Assembly: GCA_958510825.1 (NCBI GenBank)
Contig: OY294052.1
Coordinates: forward strand, 3,989,816 to 4,053,815
Length of the DNA stretch: 64,000 bases
Direction of reading: 5' to 3'
From: Brachypterus glaber
Taxonomy: Eukaryota > Arthropoda > Insecta > Coleoptera > Kateretidae
Below the pieces are notes generated by a model, which searched no databases, was not told the DNA's origin, and saw nothing but the letters and a program-made list of their open reading frames with translations. The position numbers were made by a program, and so were the translations under genes. Shown here one piece after another: positions 23,323 through 35,300 of this stretch. Positions within the stretch are counted from its first letter, which is position 1; each line of letters starts with the position of its first letter.

Positions 23323-24661
23323 TTCAAGCAATCCTATATATTTTTTTAAATAATAATTTTTGAATTTAATTTATTCAGTAATAAAGTATGTTTTTTTTAT
23401 TAAAGTAGGCCAATAAACCCCTTTCGAAATAAACTTAAACCTTCCTTAGATCATTTTAAATTTTATTCGTAGGCTAAATCGTACACTTTTCGCGATTTCG
23501 ATGTTAACTTGTCTAATGTAGCATTTGCAATTTCGGAGAGATTTGTAGGTGTATAAACCATATATTTTTCTTCAATCATTTTTAATCAATTTCACACAAG
23601 GTTTTTGCACAGAATCTCGAGACAAACACCTGTTTACATAATAAACAAACAAGTTTGAAGTATGGCTGTCATCAAAGTCAAAGAGTGCTGCCGCCAGTGG
23701 TTGTTTAACTAACTTTTCTTCACGGCGTACAACAATGAACTCATTTTTTTACTGTAAAAAAATAGATCATTTCTAACTAGTGTGTTCAGTTATAAAATAT
23801 GAACATTTTAGTACGCTTGAAAAAAAAATATTTTGAGTATTATATGTATTTTTCTAACTAAAAAAAAACTTAAAACCCTCGTAAAAACCTACCTAAAGAA
23901 AAACTACCAAAAAAAATTACGCGAGAGTTCACAGTGATCCGCATATGAGCGCGCATATGCTATACATATGAGTCTCACGCGTGATCAAAAATGCACTCAC
24001 TGTGAGTTCATAATGTATGAATTTTGTTATCAGGGCACTTTCAATTTAACACCAATTAGTAAATTTACGTTTATGTGTTTTACTCTATTTTGCGGTATAT
24101 TTTTACTTTCTTAATATATTGTTTGACACGCGGTTGAAAAGCTATAGAAAGAATGCATAGAATGCAGCTGCCTCTCACTTTTATGCATCCTGCCTTATGA
24201 CGCTTTAATTGTAAAGTTGAGAGCGCGCTAGCCTATCCGTGTATACCTCCCCATTTCGCCGTAGCTTACTTATGGTGTGCCAGACTATATTATAACAATG
24301 CAAAATGACTAAAATGGTGAGTTCAAATGTTTGACAGTTACGCAGGAATGGTCCTGTGGCTTTTTTGAGGATCACTTGATTCCATTTTTTACAATTCACG
24401 TCAAAAAGCTTTAATATGCATTGTTTTTAATTGATACTTCCTGCTTCGCGATTTGAACAGATGTAGAGGAAATTATTAATCTCTAGTTTGTTTTTTTTGA
24501 AGAAAATTTATTTCAATTAAATGCAGGCTTTTTAATAAAAAGCGTTAAAAAATGTTTTTGTTTTTATTTTGGTCGCTGAATTAAGCTTTATCCTAAGAGC
24601 TGGTGATCATTTTCATTTCATCATTTTCTCTCGGCAGTATTTTATATACATAGGTCTTATA
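23323..24661. other. Gene-free stretch with one inverted repeat
   Basis: Around 23925-24010, GTTCACAGTGA and TCACTGTGAG form an inverted pair around a palindromic GCATATGAGCGCGCATATGC core. No credible coding sequence was seen. Confidence 0.45.
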
Positions 24662-25345
24662 CAGGGTGTTCCAGAACTCGCGTACCGAAATTTAAGAGGT
24701 GATTCTACATCCAAAAATATTAAAAAAAGTTTCTATAAAGGTTGGTCCGGAAATGAGCCCTAAGGGAGCTACGGCCCTTCGAAGATGACGTATTGAATGG
24801 GGAACAAAAAAAAGCACCAATAAAATTTTAATGCTGCAGGGTGATTCTTCATTTAAAACTGAGCAAAAAAGTATTATACAAAAGTAACGTTTTTGGTGGC
24901 ACAAAATGTTACTTCCTCTTAATTGCATTTTTTTTTTGATAACGGTTGCTCCTACAGTGTTACACTATATGATATTTTATATGTATTTTTACTCTAGAAA
25001 TCTATATTTTTTACAACAAATCCAAAAAACATACACATAGAAAAGTTTGGGGCAAAAATGTTTTAAGCCTCATATATTTTGTCCGTCTGGGCACGCCTCT
25101 GGATAAATTAAAAAAATAAATTAACATAAACTTATTGCCCTTATTAATACTAGTATACATGCAAAAGCTCGCCGCTCTAGCTTAAACGGTACCCGAGTTA
25201 TTAATTAAAAACCTTATTTTTATTACAATTTTAAAGAGCCCTAGATCCCTTAGGGCTCATTTCCAGACCAACCTTTATAGAAACTTTTTTTTATATTTTT
25301 GGATGTAGAATCACCTCTTAAATTTCGGTACGCGAGTTCTGGAAA
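24662..25345. mobile_element. Mariner-like TIR element, CAGGGTG family copy 1
   Basis: Begins CAGGGTGTTCCAGAACTCGC after TA. An inverted match (GCGAGTTCTGG) closes it near 25345, but its last bases are lost. Shared internal blocks (GGTTGGTCCGGAAATGAGCC, ACGGTTGCTCCTACAGTG) recur at 29205-29629 and, inverted, at 37025-37755. A minus-strand ORF here (24692-24928) has a near-identical twin at 37528-37725, but this follows from DNA identity. Confidence 0.75.
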
Positions 25346-25606
25346 CATCTATTTTTAACTTACTGAGTCAAACACATTTCATTTATTGCATTCAGATTAG
25401 ACTATTTTCACAGTTTTACACAATTATTCTGCAGGCAAAGGTCTAAAAACAGTCTTTAAAAGGTCCATTTGACATATGTCAGTCTAAAAATTTTCATTTA
25501 ATCAAAAAGTCATTTCATAAATTATAATTATCAAAGGTAGGTACTTTTTAAAGTCCTTTTTCACACCTTTGCCCAAAAATTGTGTAGATATAACCATGAA
25601 AATAGC

Positions 25607-25623
25607 TTAATGTAAATTTAATA
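25607..25623 (+). repeat. 17-bp target-site duplication, left
   Basis: TTAATGTAAATTTAATA here is repeated exactly at 27312-27328 on the other side of the LINE. Confidence 0.9.
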
Positions 25624-26949
25624 AATTTAATTCACACAACATGCTATTGCGTCACTAGTATCGGACATATATGAGGCAATTGATAAAGGTATACCAGCAA
25701 TAGCAATTTTTCTTGACTTAGCCAAAGCCTTTGATACTGTCTGTCATGAGAAACTTATTAAAATATTGGAAGATCTGGGTATAAGAGGTAAACTGTTAAA
25801 ACTTATAAGTAATTATCTAAAAGACAGGGTCCAATTAGTTAAAACTGGTGATAATTTAAGTGACCCCCTCACACCTATATTTGGAGTTCCACAAGGTACA
25901 ATTTTGGGCCCAATATTATTTATTCTTTATATAAACAATTTGTTTAGAGTAAAAGTTAAGGGTAATTTTATTAGTTTTGCAGATGACACGACTATTTTCT
26001 ATAAAGCCTTAACCTGGGATTTACTTAAGGATCAGATAGAAACTGATCTTGTTTATATAAAAGAGTGGTTTGATAACAATATCTTGACTATCAATCTAGA
26101 AAAGACCATGTATGTGGCTTTTGGTTCCTATAAAAACAGTCTGCCTACTTTCAATGCCCTTAATTTTGAGCTCGACAACGAATTGTTTACTATAAATTCA
26201 GTTAACTCCGCAAAGTTTCTTGGAATAGCAATTGACCAACACCTTAAGTGGGACCTGCAAATGCAACATATAAACAATAAAATAAGATGCTTTATTCCAT
26301 ATTTTAAAACTATAAGAAAATTTTTGACGATCAGACAACTAAATATTATATATGATGCTCTGGTTGAGTCCCATTTAAGGTATGGTATTTTAGGATGGGG
26401 AGGAGTCTATAAAAATTATTTAGAAGACTTAGAGGTAACCCAAAAACGTATATTAAAAACAATACATAATAAAAGTTATACTTATCCTTCCGATAATCTA
26501 TACCAGATGTCAAATAAAATGGATTGCAGGCAGTTGTATTATTTAGCACTGGTCCAACAGACTCACACTGAAAAAAAAGTATATAAGAATACAAATACAC
26601 GCAGCAGTTCAAACTTACCTGTTCCAAAAATCTGCAAAACTATTGGTCAGCGATGCTATACCTATCTTGGTCCTAGAATTTATAACTCCTTACCCCTAGA
26701 AATAAAAAATATGTCATTTAATAAAAGATTTAAAAGAACAACCAAAGCTTATGTACAACATTTATCCAGAGATTATGTACACAAAGAAATTGACCTGAAA
26801 AACAAAAATAATGGTTAGGTTCATGAAATAACTTCTACTTACCTTATATTTTCTACTTACCTTATATTTTGTTATATTTTCCTTAGCTGCTGAAGTGGGT
26901 ATATATGTGTATGTATATATATGTGTGTATATATGTATGTGTATGTATA

Positions 26950-26984
<35 letters not shown>

Positions 26985-27278
26985 TGCGTTTGCTGTATAT
27001 TCTTAAATAGTATAATCTTAAATAATATTTATCAATCTTTTTAATCTATTTTAAGTTAGGTTTTAGTAAGTATTGTCCTAGATTTAATAAATTATGTAGT
27101 TAATAATTAATTATTAAGTATTGTCTTACTTTAGTTGCTATTTAGTATATTTCTTTAATATTTTTTTTATATTTGCACACACAAATAAACATTTGTTTGT
27201 TTATTTAAGTGCATTTCAGCATATTTATTGCATTTCGTTTGTCTTGTTTGTATTGTTTTTCTTTTTTCAAGCAATAAA

Positions 27279-27311
<33 letters not shown>
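25624..27311 (+). mobile_element. 5'-truncated Jockey/CR1-like LINE with intact RT tail
   Basis: The frame is open from 25631 to the stop at 26818 (395 residues). In order it shows RT motif A (IFLDLAKAFDTV), motif B (GVPQGTILGPILF), the YxDD-type box as FADD (ISFADDTTIF), then the thumb and C-terminal tail (QKRILKTI, SNLPVPKI, LGPRIYNSLP). The N-terminal RT part and the endonuclease are missing because of 5' truncation. A 3' UTR with a TATATG microsatellite (26895-26985) and an ATT repeat tail (27277-27310) follow. An exact 17-bp TSD flanks it. The lack of internal stops suggests a fairly recent insertion. Confidence 0.92.
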
Positions 27312-27312
<1 letters not shown>

Positions 27313-27328
27313 TAATGTAAATTTAATA
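27312..27328 (+). repeat. 17-bp target-site duplication, right
   Basis: Exact copy of 25607-25623, directly after the ATT tail of the LINE. Confidence 0.9.
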
Positions 27329-27520
27329 TAAATGTAAACTCGGAAAGTTGAAAATACATTTTTAGTTTATCTCATTTCTATAGCTTTTTTAGCTTCTGGA
27401 ACCCAAAGGAATCGAATCCAGAACTTAGCATTTGAATGTACTTTAACACATAGGTACTTAAATAAAATACATCCGGAAAAAATAATGAAATAAAAATTGT
27501 CATATATACACAAGAGGCTG

Positions 27521-27676
27521 AGAATTATGCGGGAAAAATTCACTGTTTTCATGAAAATTTGCTGTCCGGAAATAATTACGACCGCAACAGCGCCTTGCAG
27601 GGGCGATGCCCCTGGAGTACTTATTTCCTTTGACAGCAAATTTGAATGAAAACTGTGAATTTTTCCCGATAATTCG
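27521..27676. repeat. Foldback MITE
   Basis: AGAATTATGCGGGAAAAATTC, ACTGTTTTCAT and AAATTTGCTGTC on the left are inverted on the right (GACAGCAAATTT, ATGAAAACTGTG, GAATTTTTCCCGATAATTC). The loop is GC-rich (CAACAGCGCCTTGCAGGGGC). Confidence 0.7.
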
Positions 27677-29204
27677 AAGAATCATATGTAATTCGGAAGA
27701 TTATTTTTTAACGATTTATAATATGTCAAACCTACTTTTATATTTTCTTTTCATGGCAAAATGATATAAATTGTTTTATTACATATCTTAATATTTTTAC
27801 AGGCATATTCTTTGATTTGGTTAATTTAATTCCATTCTCAATTGCTAAACTAAAAAATTTTTGGTCCATTTTTAAATTACAAGTTATGGTTGTGTCAATA
27901 GTTAAGTCACTCACTGCAGTACTGACTAGCGCGGTACTGCGCTAGGCTTCAAGCATGTTCATAAAATTCAACCTATAAAAACTGTCATTACATTTTATAA
28001 AAAGAATATTTTGAGGTATTTTTTGTTAAATAATAAAGTAATAACAATAATTATAAATAGTAATGTATTCATATTTAATTATTAATTAGTTTTAGGTATG
28101 AAATCTTGTTGTAAAAGAGAAATACTGATATACAAAATACTACAGCGATTCTCACTAGAATTTTCTACGGTACAAAAAGTCCAATATAACTGTAATATGA
28201 TTGGACAGAAATAAACACGTGGTCAGAAATATTGTTAAATGATTGGTTGATAAAAACGTTAAAAAATAATCATCCAAACCAGTTCTTTAGCTACTTCATG
28301 AAGACTGATTTCTATATATGCCTCTGGTATTGCCTAATAGGAAATTTGCCATGCTTGAACGATTTATTTTTTTAAATAATTGTATAGCTAACTATAATAA
28401 CGGCATTTTCAAATTCTCTTATTATTATACTCTTTATAGCGTTCAAGCAAGAAGACTATGATACAATGCACAGTGGGCTGAGAAAAAAAAGTTTGACGAA
28501 AATCTAAATTTTTGCATACGAGTATTTTTGATACCGCTGATTTCGAATATAGCTGAATTTTTTTTTCCGCGCCACTAGGATGGTTCATTTTTTTAATTAT
28601 TTTTCGATTTTGATTAAATTTGGTAAACAGACCCTTTTTAGGTATATTAACGTAGACCAATGTTTCAAATACAAAAATCAAAATGGCGGAGCCAATATGG
28701 CGAATCAGTTTTTAGAATGTTGTCATAATTAGGCGAAATTAAGGCTATAAAGTAGTCCAAGGTCATCGATTTTAAGGAAAGAACTACCCTTAAAACACTT
28801 AATATGACAAAGCTTATTTTAAAGTTAAAAATACAGTTTTATATCCATTTTAGTTAAAATATTAATTTCAAGGTCGTCAGAATTCCGTGAATTTAATTTA
28901 ATTGACCACGTATAGGAAATATCTTATATTAGTTATTAAGTGATTCCTTAAATTAAAATAAATTAAGGATAAGTTGGTTTTAAGTATGCAAGAAGGTAAT
29001 TGAAACCAAAAAATTTAAATAAATTTGTAAAATTTCAAAAATTTCGCTCATTTGCCAGACTCAATATCTTATGCATTTTTGTCTTTAAATATAGTAGTAA
29101 TAAACAATATAAAAAAAGTTGCCAACTTTTACCATTTTCAAAAAAAAACTAAAATTTATGTTCGAAATAAAATGCTATAAAAATTATTTAAATGGTATTA
29201 AATG
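27677..29204. other. Gene-free AT-rich stretch
   Basis: No credible ORF, repeat border or RNA-like fold recognised, apart from a short GCGCGGTACTGCGC palindrome near 27928. A 90-residue minus-strand ORF at 28409-28681 has no recognisable motif. Confidence 0.45.
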
Positions 29205-29629
29205 CATTTTTTTTTTAAACGGTTGCTCCTACAGTGTTACACTATGTGACCTTTTTTATGTATTTTTACTCAAGAAATCTATATTTTTTACAAAAAGTCC
29301 AAAAAAACTACACATAAAAAAGTTTGGGGCAAAAATGTATTAAGCCTCACATATTTTGTCCGTCTAGGCACGCCTCTGGATAAATTCAAAAAAATAAATT
29401 AACATTAACTTAATGACCTTATTGATACTAGTATACATGCAAAATCTCGTCGCTCTATCTTAAAGGGTACCAGAATTATTAATTAAAAACCTTATTTTTA
29501 TTACAATTTTAAAGGGCCGTAGCTCCCTTAGGGCTCATTTCCGGACCAACCTTTATAGGAACTTTTTTTGATATTTTTGAATGTAGAATCACCTCTTAAA
29601 TTTTGGCATGGCAGTTATTGATCACCCTG
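29205..29629. mobile_element. Mariner-like TIR element, CAGGGTG family copy 2 (partial)
   Basis: Shares internal blocks with 24662-25345 and ends CACCCTG before TA (29630-29631). Its right end (TTTTGGCATGGCAGTTATTG) corresponds to the left end of the 37025-37755 copy. The left end is missing. Confidence 0.65.
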
Positions 29630-29763
29630 TATATGTATATGTAGTATCCACTGTGATATTAATAGAATGCGAAGCACACATATCTTCATGGCTTGTTTGT
29701 TTATTAACCTTGTTTATTAACCTGATATATATTATTTGCATACTTACCAGACATTTTAATTAT

Positions 29764-29769
29764 ATATAT

Positions 29770-29804
<35 letters not shown>

Positions 29805-30340
29805 CGGGATACCCCCTTTTTTAAATATTACAAAAATGTTTTCACATTAAATATGTTAAAATAAATTAATAATTAATAATAATTAAGTTAGAAATATATG
29901 AAATAATTATTAAATACATAAAAATCAGATTACATAATAGAATGTAGGAAAATAAAATAAAATACATATCTTCTAACGGGGAGTGACTGAAACTATTGAA
30001 TGACTAGCTCAGTACGTTTTAACCTATATTTCAACTGACCCAATGATATTCCAGTTATATTAACCATCGGATTTAAATTTGATAGTCGCATCATTCTGTT
30101 CAATGGGCTATGGTATGTATAATTGGAGTTATGAAAACCTATATAAAATAAAAAATTTGTTCGCGTCCTGTAATTTGTGTTAAAATTGATTTTAGCCAAA
30201 ATAGTGGGACATTCTAGTTTTCCAGACAGTACTGAGTTAAGAATGCAAAGATCAGATTTATAACGACGCTGAAGTAGAGAAGTAGAATTTTTTTTGTTTT
30301 CTTTGTAATATATATTAATTATTATTTGTACCGTCATAAT
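29764..30340 (-). mobile_element. LINE 3' fragment, minus strand
   Basis: The minus-strand ORF 29993-30337 (114 residues) resembles the C-terminal tail of Jockey/CR1-type LINE ORF2: SLLQRRYKSDLCILNSVLSG, CPTILAKINFN, then SPLNRMMRLSN. On the minus strand it is followed by an AT-rich UTR and a TAAA repeat (TTTA run at 29768-29803 as printed), the usual tail. The RT core is absent. Confidence 0.7.
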
Positions 30341-30388
30341 AATTGGGTATTATATGTATTCATATTTACGAAAATTTATATATTTATA

Positions 30389-30918
30389 CACTGCCGCACA
30401 TTAAATTCCGGACATCTAAAAAATTGACATTTTTTAAATTCAAATATTTCGAAAACTAATTAATGGATTTGACTGATTCTTTTTTTGTTTTGAAGCTTAA
30501 ATATTCTCTACTTTTGTTTGTTTTAAGAATGATTAAAAATTTTTATTTTCGTATTAATAGCAACAAATAATGTACAACTATGTTTTTTACCCCATCTTTT
30601 AGGACTTGCATGGTACGCCACTGCAACTGTTTATCAAATTATTAAAGTCTTATTGCCGCAGTTTTAATGAATATTATATTTTTAATTTTTCTACATTTTT
30701 ACTTCTGGTTTAGGAGATATCAGGATTTTCCTGGAAGTTGTCATTTTTTCAGTCTGTTAATACGAAAAAAAAAATTATTCTTAAAACAAACAAAAGTAAA
30801 GAATATTTAAGCTTCAAAAGAAAAAAAGAATCAGTCAAATCCATTAATTAGTTTTCGAAATATTTGAATTTAAAAAATGTCAATTTTTTAGGTGTCCGGA
30901 ATTTAATGTGCGGCAGTG
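30389..30918. mobile_element. Mariner-like element with ~165-bp inverted arms
   Basis: Ends CACTGCCGCACATTAAATTC flanked by TA at 30387-30388 and 30919-30920. The arms stay nearly perfect for about 165 bases each, including TTCGAAAACTAATTAATGG and CTTTTGTTTGTTTTAAGAAT. 530 bp in total, no transposase. Confidence 0.85.
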
Positions 30919-31271
30919 TAAATTTTTTATATTTATTTATTTCTGAAATACACACATCGCCAAAATTCATAGACCGCCTTGGTTTAACAAAAAGCTGTTT
31001 TTTAACAAATCAAAATAAAATTAAAAAATAAGAAATAATAAAAAATCACCGAGTCCAAACTCAAAACAATTCATAAAAGTTGAAAAATAGAAAAAAAAAT
31101 TCAACTGGCTGGTATTTTTTGGCATATTGGTAAATTATTTTATTAATTTTTATGCTAAAAATACCAGCGTCTTTAAGTTATTTTTTTCATTCATCTATAT
31201 TTATCATAAATCTAGTTGGCAAAATGGGAGCTTGATTGGTTTTTTAATCAATTTCCCTTTAAGATAAATAT

Positions 31272-31603
31272 AGTTTGTTTGTTTGTTTGTTTGTTTGTTT
31301 GTTTGTTTGTTTGTTTGCTTGTTTGTTTGTTTGTTTGTTTGTTTGTTTGTTTGTTTGTTTGTTTGTTTGTTTGTTCAACCTCGTACTATTCTACTTAATT
31401 AAGGAACCCCTGAGTCCAGAACTTGTGTGGGCTAGTAGTAGAGGGAACCACCGGCTTATACTGACTTTCGAACCAGTTTTTATAGGTAGTGTCCGTTTCA
31501 CTTACGCCTTCGCCAAATTTCAATTATTAATTAACTGAAAAAGGCAAATCGGCAAATAGACTTGTCATGTACAGACGCGGTAGACCACTACACCAATCCT
31601 CCC
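31272..31603 (-). mobile_element. tRNA-derived SINE, inverted, with long AAAC tail
   Basis: On the minus strand it starts GGGAGGATTGGTGTAGTGG (intact A box), but the segment with the B box is deleted. The body matches 7590-7760. The tail is a run of about 26 AAAC units (31272-31375 as GTTT). ORFs reading FVCL repeats across the tail are spurious. Confidence 0.85.
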
Positions 31604-32254
31604 ATTAAAGTTGGTAATACTGCTATGTAAAGTTGGCAAAAATTGAGTTGAAGAGCTTTTTTTCTAGGATAACAAGTTGGTAATTCTTCTATTAATAAGG
31701 TTTACAAATTGGTATGCTGTCATATGCTTTGGGGAGGTCTATAAATAAATGTGATATCTAAGAATTTAAGCTAATCTTTTTTTTATTACCTGTTTTATGC
31801 TAAATATATTATCAATGCGTGACCTACCACCTCCTTGGCGATATGTGTATATAACCGTGAAGATATGTGTCACATATTACAGTATACTCTTCACAGGGGG
31901 GGGGGCATAAGCGCTAGAATAATATAATACGGTAGTATCGAAAAAAATTCGTCCTAGGCAAAAAAATTGTGATTTGTTACCTAAAAATGCATAAAAAAGG
32001 TACTCTTTATTTAACACTGCAAGGACAACCATTTTAGAGAAAACTGGAATTAAATAGATAATTTTACGTTCAGAGCAACAAAAATAGGAACTAAAAAATG
32101 CTCCAATAAAAATTTAAATACCGCAGGGTGATTCTACGTCAAAAACTATGACTTATTTCTGAAACACCCTGTATATATTTTTTTGATTTAGTATAATTTT
32201 TGAGGAATTTGGAAATTTTAAATCATCGTACTCTTCCACAGTAGTGAAGAGTGT
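31604..32254. other. Upstream region of SDR gene, no other gene seen
   Basis: Contains a short segment resembling the CAGGGTG family ends (CACCCTGTATAT near 32167). No credible ORF. Confidence 0.45.
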
Positions 32255-32260
32255 ATAAAG
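32255..32260 (+). promoter_or_regulatory. Possible TATA box of SDR gene
   Basis: TATAAA lies 73 bases before the start codon at 32333. The position fits a short 5' UTR, but the region is AT-rich and a chance match is possible. Confidence 0.35.
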
Positions 32261-32332
32261 AAAAAAATAATTTTTCTCGTTAAATAAAATAGTTTGATCA
32301 TTTTTCGAACTATAGTTAAAACGGTTGTCAAT

Positions 32333-35300
32333 ATGGATAGATGGGTTGGAAAAGTGGCTATTGTTACTGGGGCAAGTGTTGGTATCGGTGAAAAAATTGC
32401 TGAAAAATTAGTTGAAGCTGGACTTTTGGTAATTTAAATTGTTATTACCCGTTATTGAAATCGATCGAAAATTCTTTTTTTTTTTCGTATTTTGCTTTTC
32501 CATTTTGAACTTTTTCAAAATTTCGGTAAGCCTTCGTGCAAAAATTTTCAAAATCTTTTTTTGCGCATTTTTGCGTTTTGTGACGTTTTGTGTCGATATC
32601 CTACCTCTCAAATCCTCTCAAATCGCACTCAACAGGTTCAAGTCTTTCAGGAATTTGTTAGGTTTCTTTCTGATATAATTAACATCGAGGTTGGGATTCC
32701 CCAAGGTAGCATTCTGGGTCCGCTATTGTTTATCATTTTCGTAAATGACTTATATGTGACGCTCCAAAATAAAAATCAAACTTTAGTTAGCTTTGCAGAC
32801 GATTCAAATTTTTTAGTAAAATCAGACAATCAAAATATAATATCCGAAGCAGAAACCCTCCTTACGACAGTAAAAAATTGGTTAGAACAGAACAAACTCA
32901 TTATTAATGACGAGAAAACCAATTATATGCTTTTAAAGATAAAAAACCAGCCAGTCGAAACAATAACCATAAATAATGAGCTCAAAATTCTATCAAAGAC
33001 TGTTAAATTTTTTGGACTGCATGTAGATGAAAATCTTAACTGGAGCACACACGTGAGTCATTTGCGAAAGCGATTAAGCCAGGTAACATATTCCCTGTTT
33101 GTGTTGAGGAAGTATGTTGATGTTTATACTTTGAAGACCGTATACTTCTCTAACTTTCATAGCATTTTAAGTTATGGAATAATTTTCTGGGGTAAATGCA
33201 AGGACATAGAAACTATCTTTGTCTGTCAAAAACGAGCTCTACGTACAGTTTTTGGTCTGCACTACGATGCATCTTGTAGAGGTCTCTTCAGAACCAACCG
33301 AATACTTACAGTCGTCGGTTTATATGTATTCAAGTCAATTTTGTTTTTGATAAAACATAAACAACTTTTTAGAGATTTAGAACCTAACTCCAGTAGAATC
33401 ATGAATTACAGCATTCCAATACATAGATTAGCAACATATGAAAAAGGTTCTTATTACTCTTCCGTTAGTCTTTATAATAGCCTTCCCTTGCATTTAAAAA
33501 CCATAAAAAATTTAAAAACTTTCAAAAGCACTTTACTTAACTATCTTTGTGAAATTGAGCCCTATTCCCTTAATGAATATGAGCTTTATATAGAAAATCA
33601 CAGCTTCAGATTTCAAAGTGAATTTTAAATGTATTGTATAATAATAGGTAAATTTTATTTTTTAAATTTAAAAAAAAATTAAGTTGACTTTCTTTTCTCT
33701 CTCTCTCCGTCTTTTATTATGATATAATTTTAAATGTCTGTTTTAAACGTTAATTTTTTTCGATTTTTTTTTATAGTGTATTTATTTAGCTATTATATTG
33801 TATTTTATATTGACAAATTTCCAATTAATGTATTTATCTACAGCTTTAAAAGGATGTATTTAGATCATTTCTTGAAATAAAGATTTATTTATTTATTTAT
33901 TATTTATTTATTTATAAATCAATTTCAAGAAAAAAAATGTGGTCGCTCGATCGATCGGTCGATCGTTCTGTCCGGGAAATGTTGTAAGCACGATAACCTA
34001 AAAACACTTTAAGCTAGAGACTTAAAATTTGGCATACAGGTATGCGGGCGGGGGGTAGTTTTCGTGAAAATTGCTATATTGGGGTTTTTCAAGTTGCTGA
34101 AAGTGAATCTGATAATAAAAAATCTTACTCCACCCCCTGAGGGGCAAGGGGTAGTTTTCAAAATTTCTGGCAGGGGTAAAAAATTTTTTGGGGGTGATGA
34201 GTTTTTTTTTTGTCGTCAAAATTTTTGGGAGGAGAAAAAATATTAACTTGGTGGGCCCCTGACGGGTTACAAATCTCACTAGCCTCGGGCTGTCCAGTCC
34301 AACACTGTTAGTGATAATACCGACAAAAGTAATAAAATTGGTTTTGATAACTTTCTTAATGTATATTTACAATAATCGTATTGGTCCATTAATTTTAAAA
34401 TAATAATAATTTAAGATAATGATATTAACATTCACTGAATAAAAATTACATCATTTTGTGGCTCAAAATTTGAGCCGATGATTTTTTTTAATTTCAACAA
34501 AGTTAAAATAATAATTATAATTTAATTGATGAAATTTTATTAATATAATGATTTATCCATGAAGGAAACGAATATTAAGCATCAATACAAAAAACGATCA
34601 TCGGCTGAAAACAAAGAACTTTTACCTCAAGAAGGAACATGATGAAATCTACCGTATGCTTTGTTTGAAGCGTGAACCAACTACGGTGAGGGGCTGGTGG
34701 GGAGTGACTATTGTTTACACTTAGTACGCGTAAAGAGAGAGAAAGAATGTGTAAACTCACAGTCTAATGTCGTAAAATGACTGACAGGGGTACAGTGTTA
34801 CCGATTGGAAACATATACTTTGGATATTTTATTGTAAATTTTAAGAAACATTAGTTCTGTATGAGTTTTATATGAACTAGTAATTTAATTTTAATTTAAA
34901 TATACTATATTATTAAACATAATTATAGTATACACAATAAAGTTTTTTACATTTTTAATTTAAGTATAATGATTTGAATTCATGATAAGGTGAAAACTAC
35001 GCAACATCGCTACTAGGTAGCCTGAAAGTCGACTAGCGACATCTACATTTTACACCACAAAGCTGTATCGCGTTTCTGTTAGTAAATAAATAAACAAAAA
35101 TATGACACCTTCATAAAAATTGGTCTGAAATTACTTCTTGAGGTAAAAGTTCTTTGGCTGAAAATTAATGAAATCGTTTTTTCGGTGTAGGTTGTCGGTT
35201 TAGCAAGAAGAAAACATCTAATAGAAGAAAATTCGGAAAAACTTAAACATTTAAAAGGTAAACTGATCGCAGTACAATGCGACATGTCTAGGGAAGAAGA

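Noticed and set aside
24692..24928. Minus-strand ORF with a near-identical twin at 37528-37725 (shared FFVPHSIRHLRRAVAPLGL)
   Set aside because: Both lie in the same non-autonomous element family; the peptide similarity follows from DNA identity.
31216..31538. ORFs with FVCL repeats
   Set aside because: They translate the AAAC/GTTT tail of a SINE.
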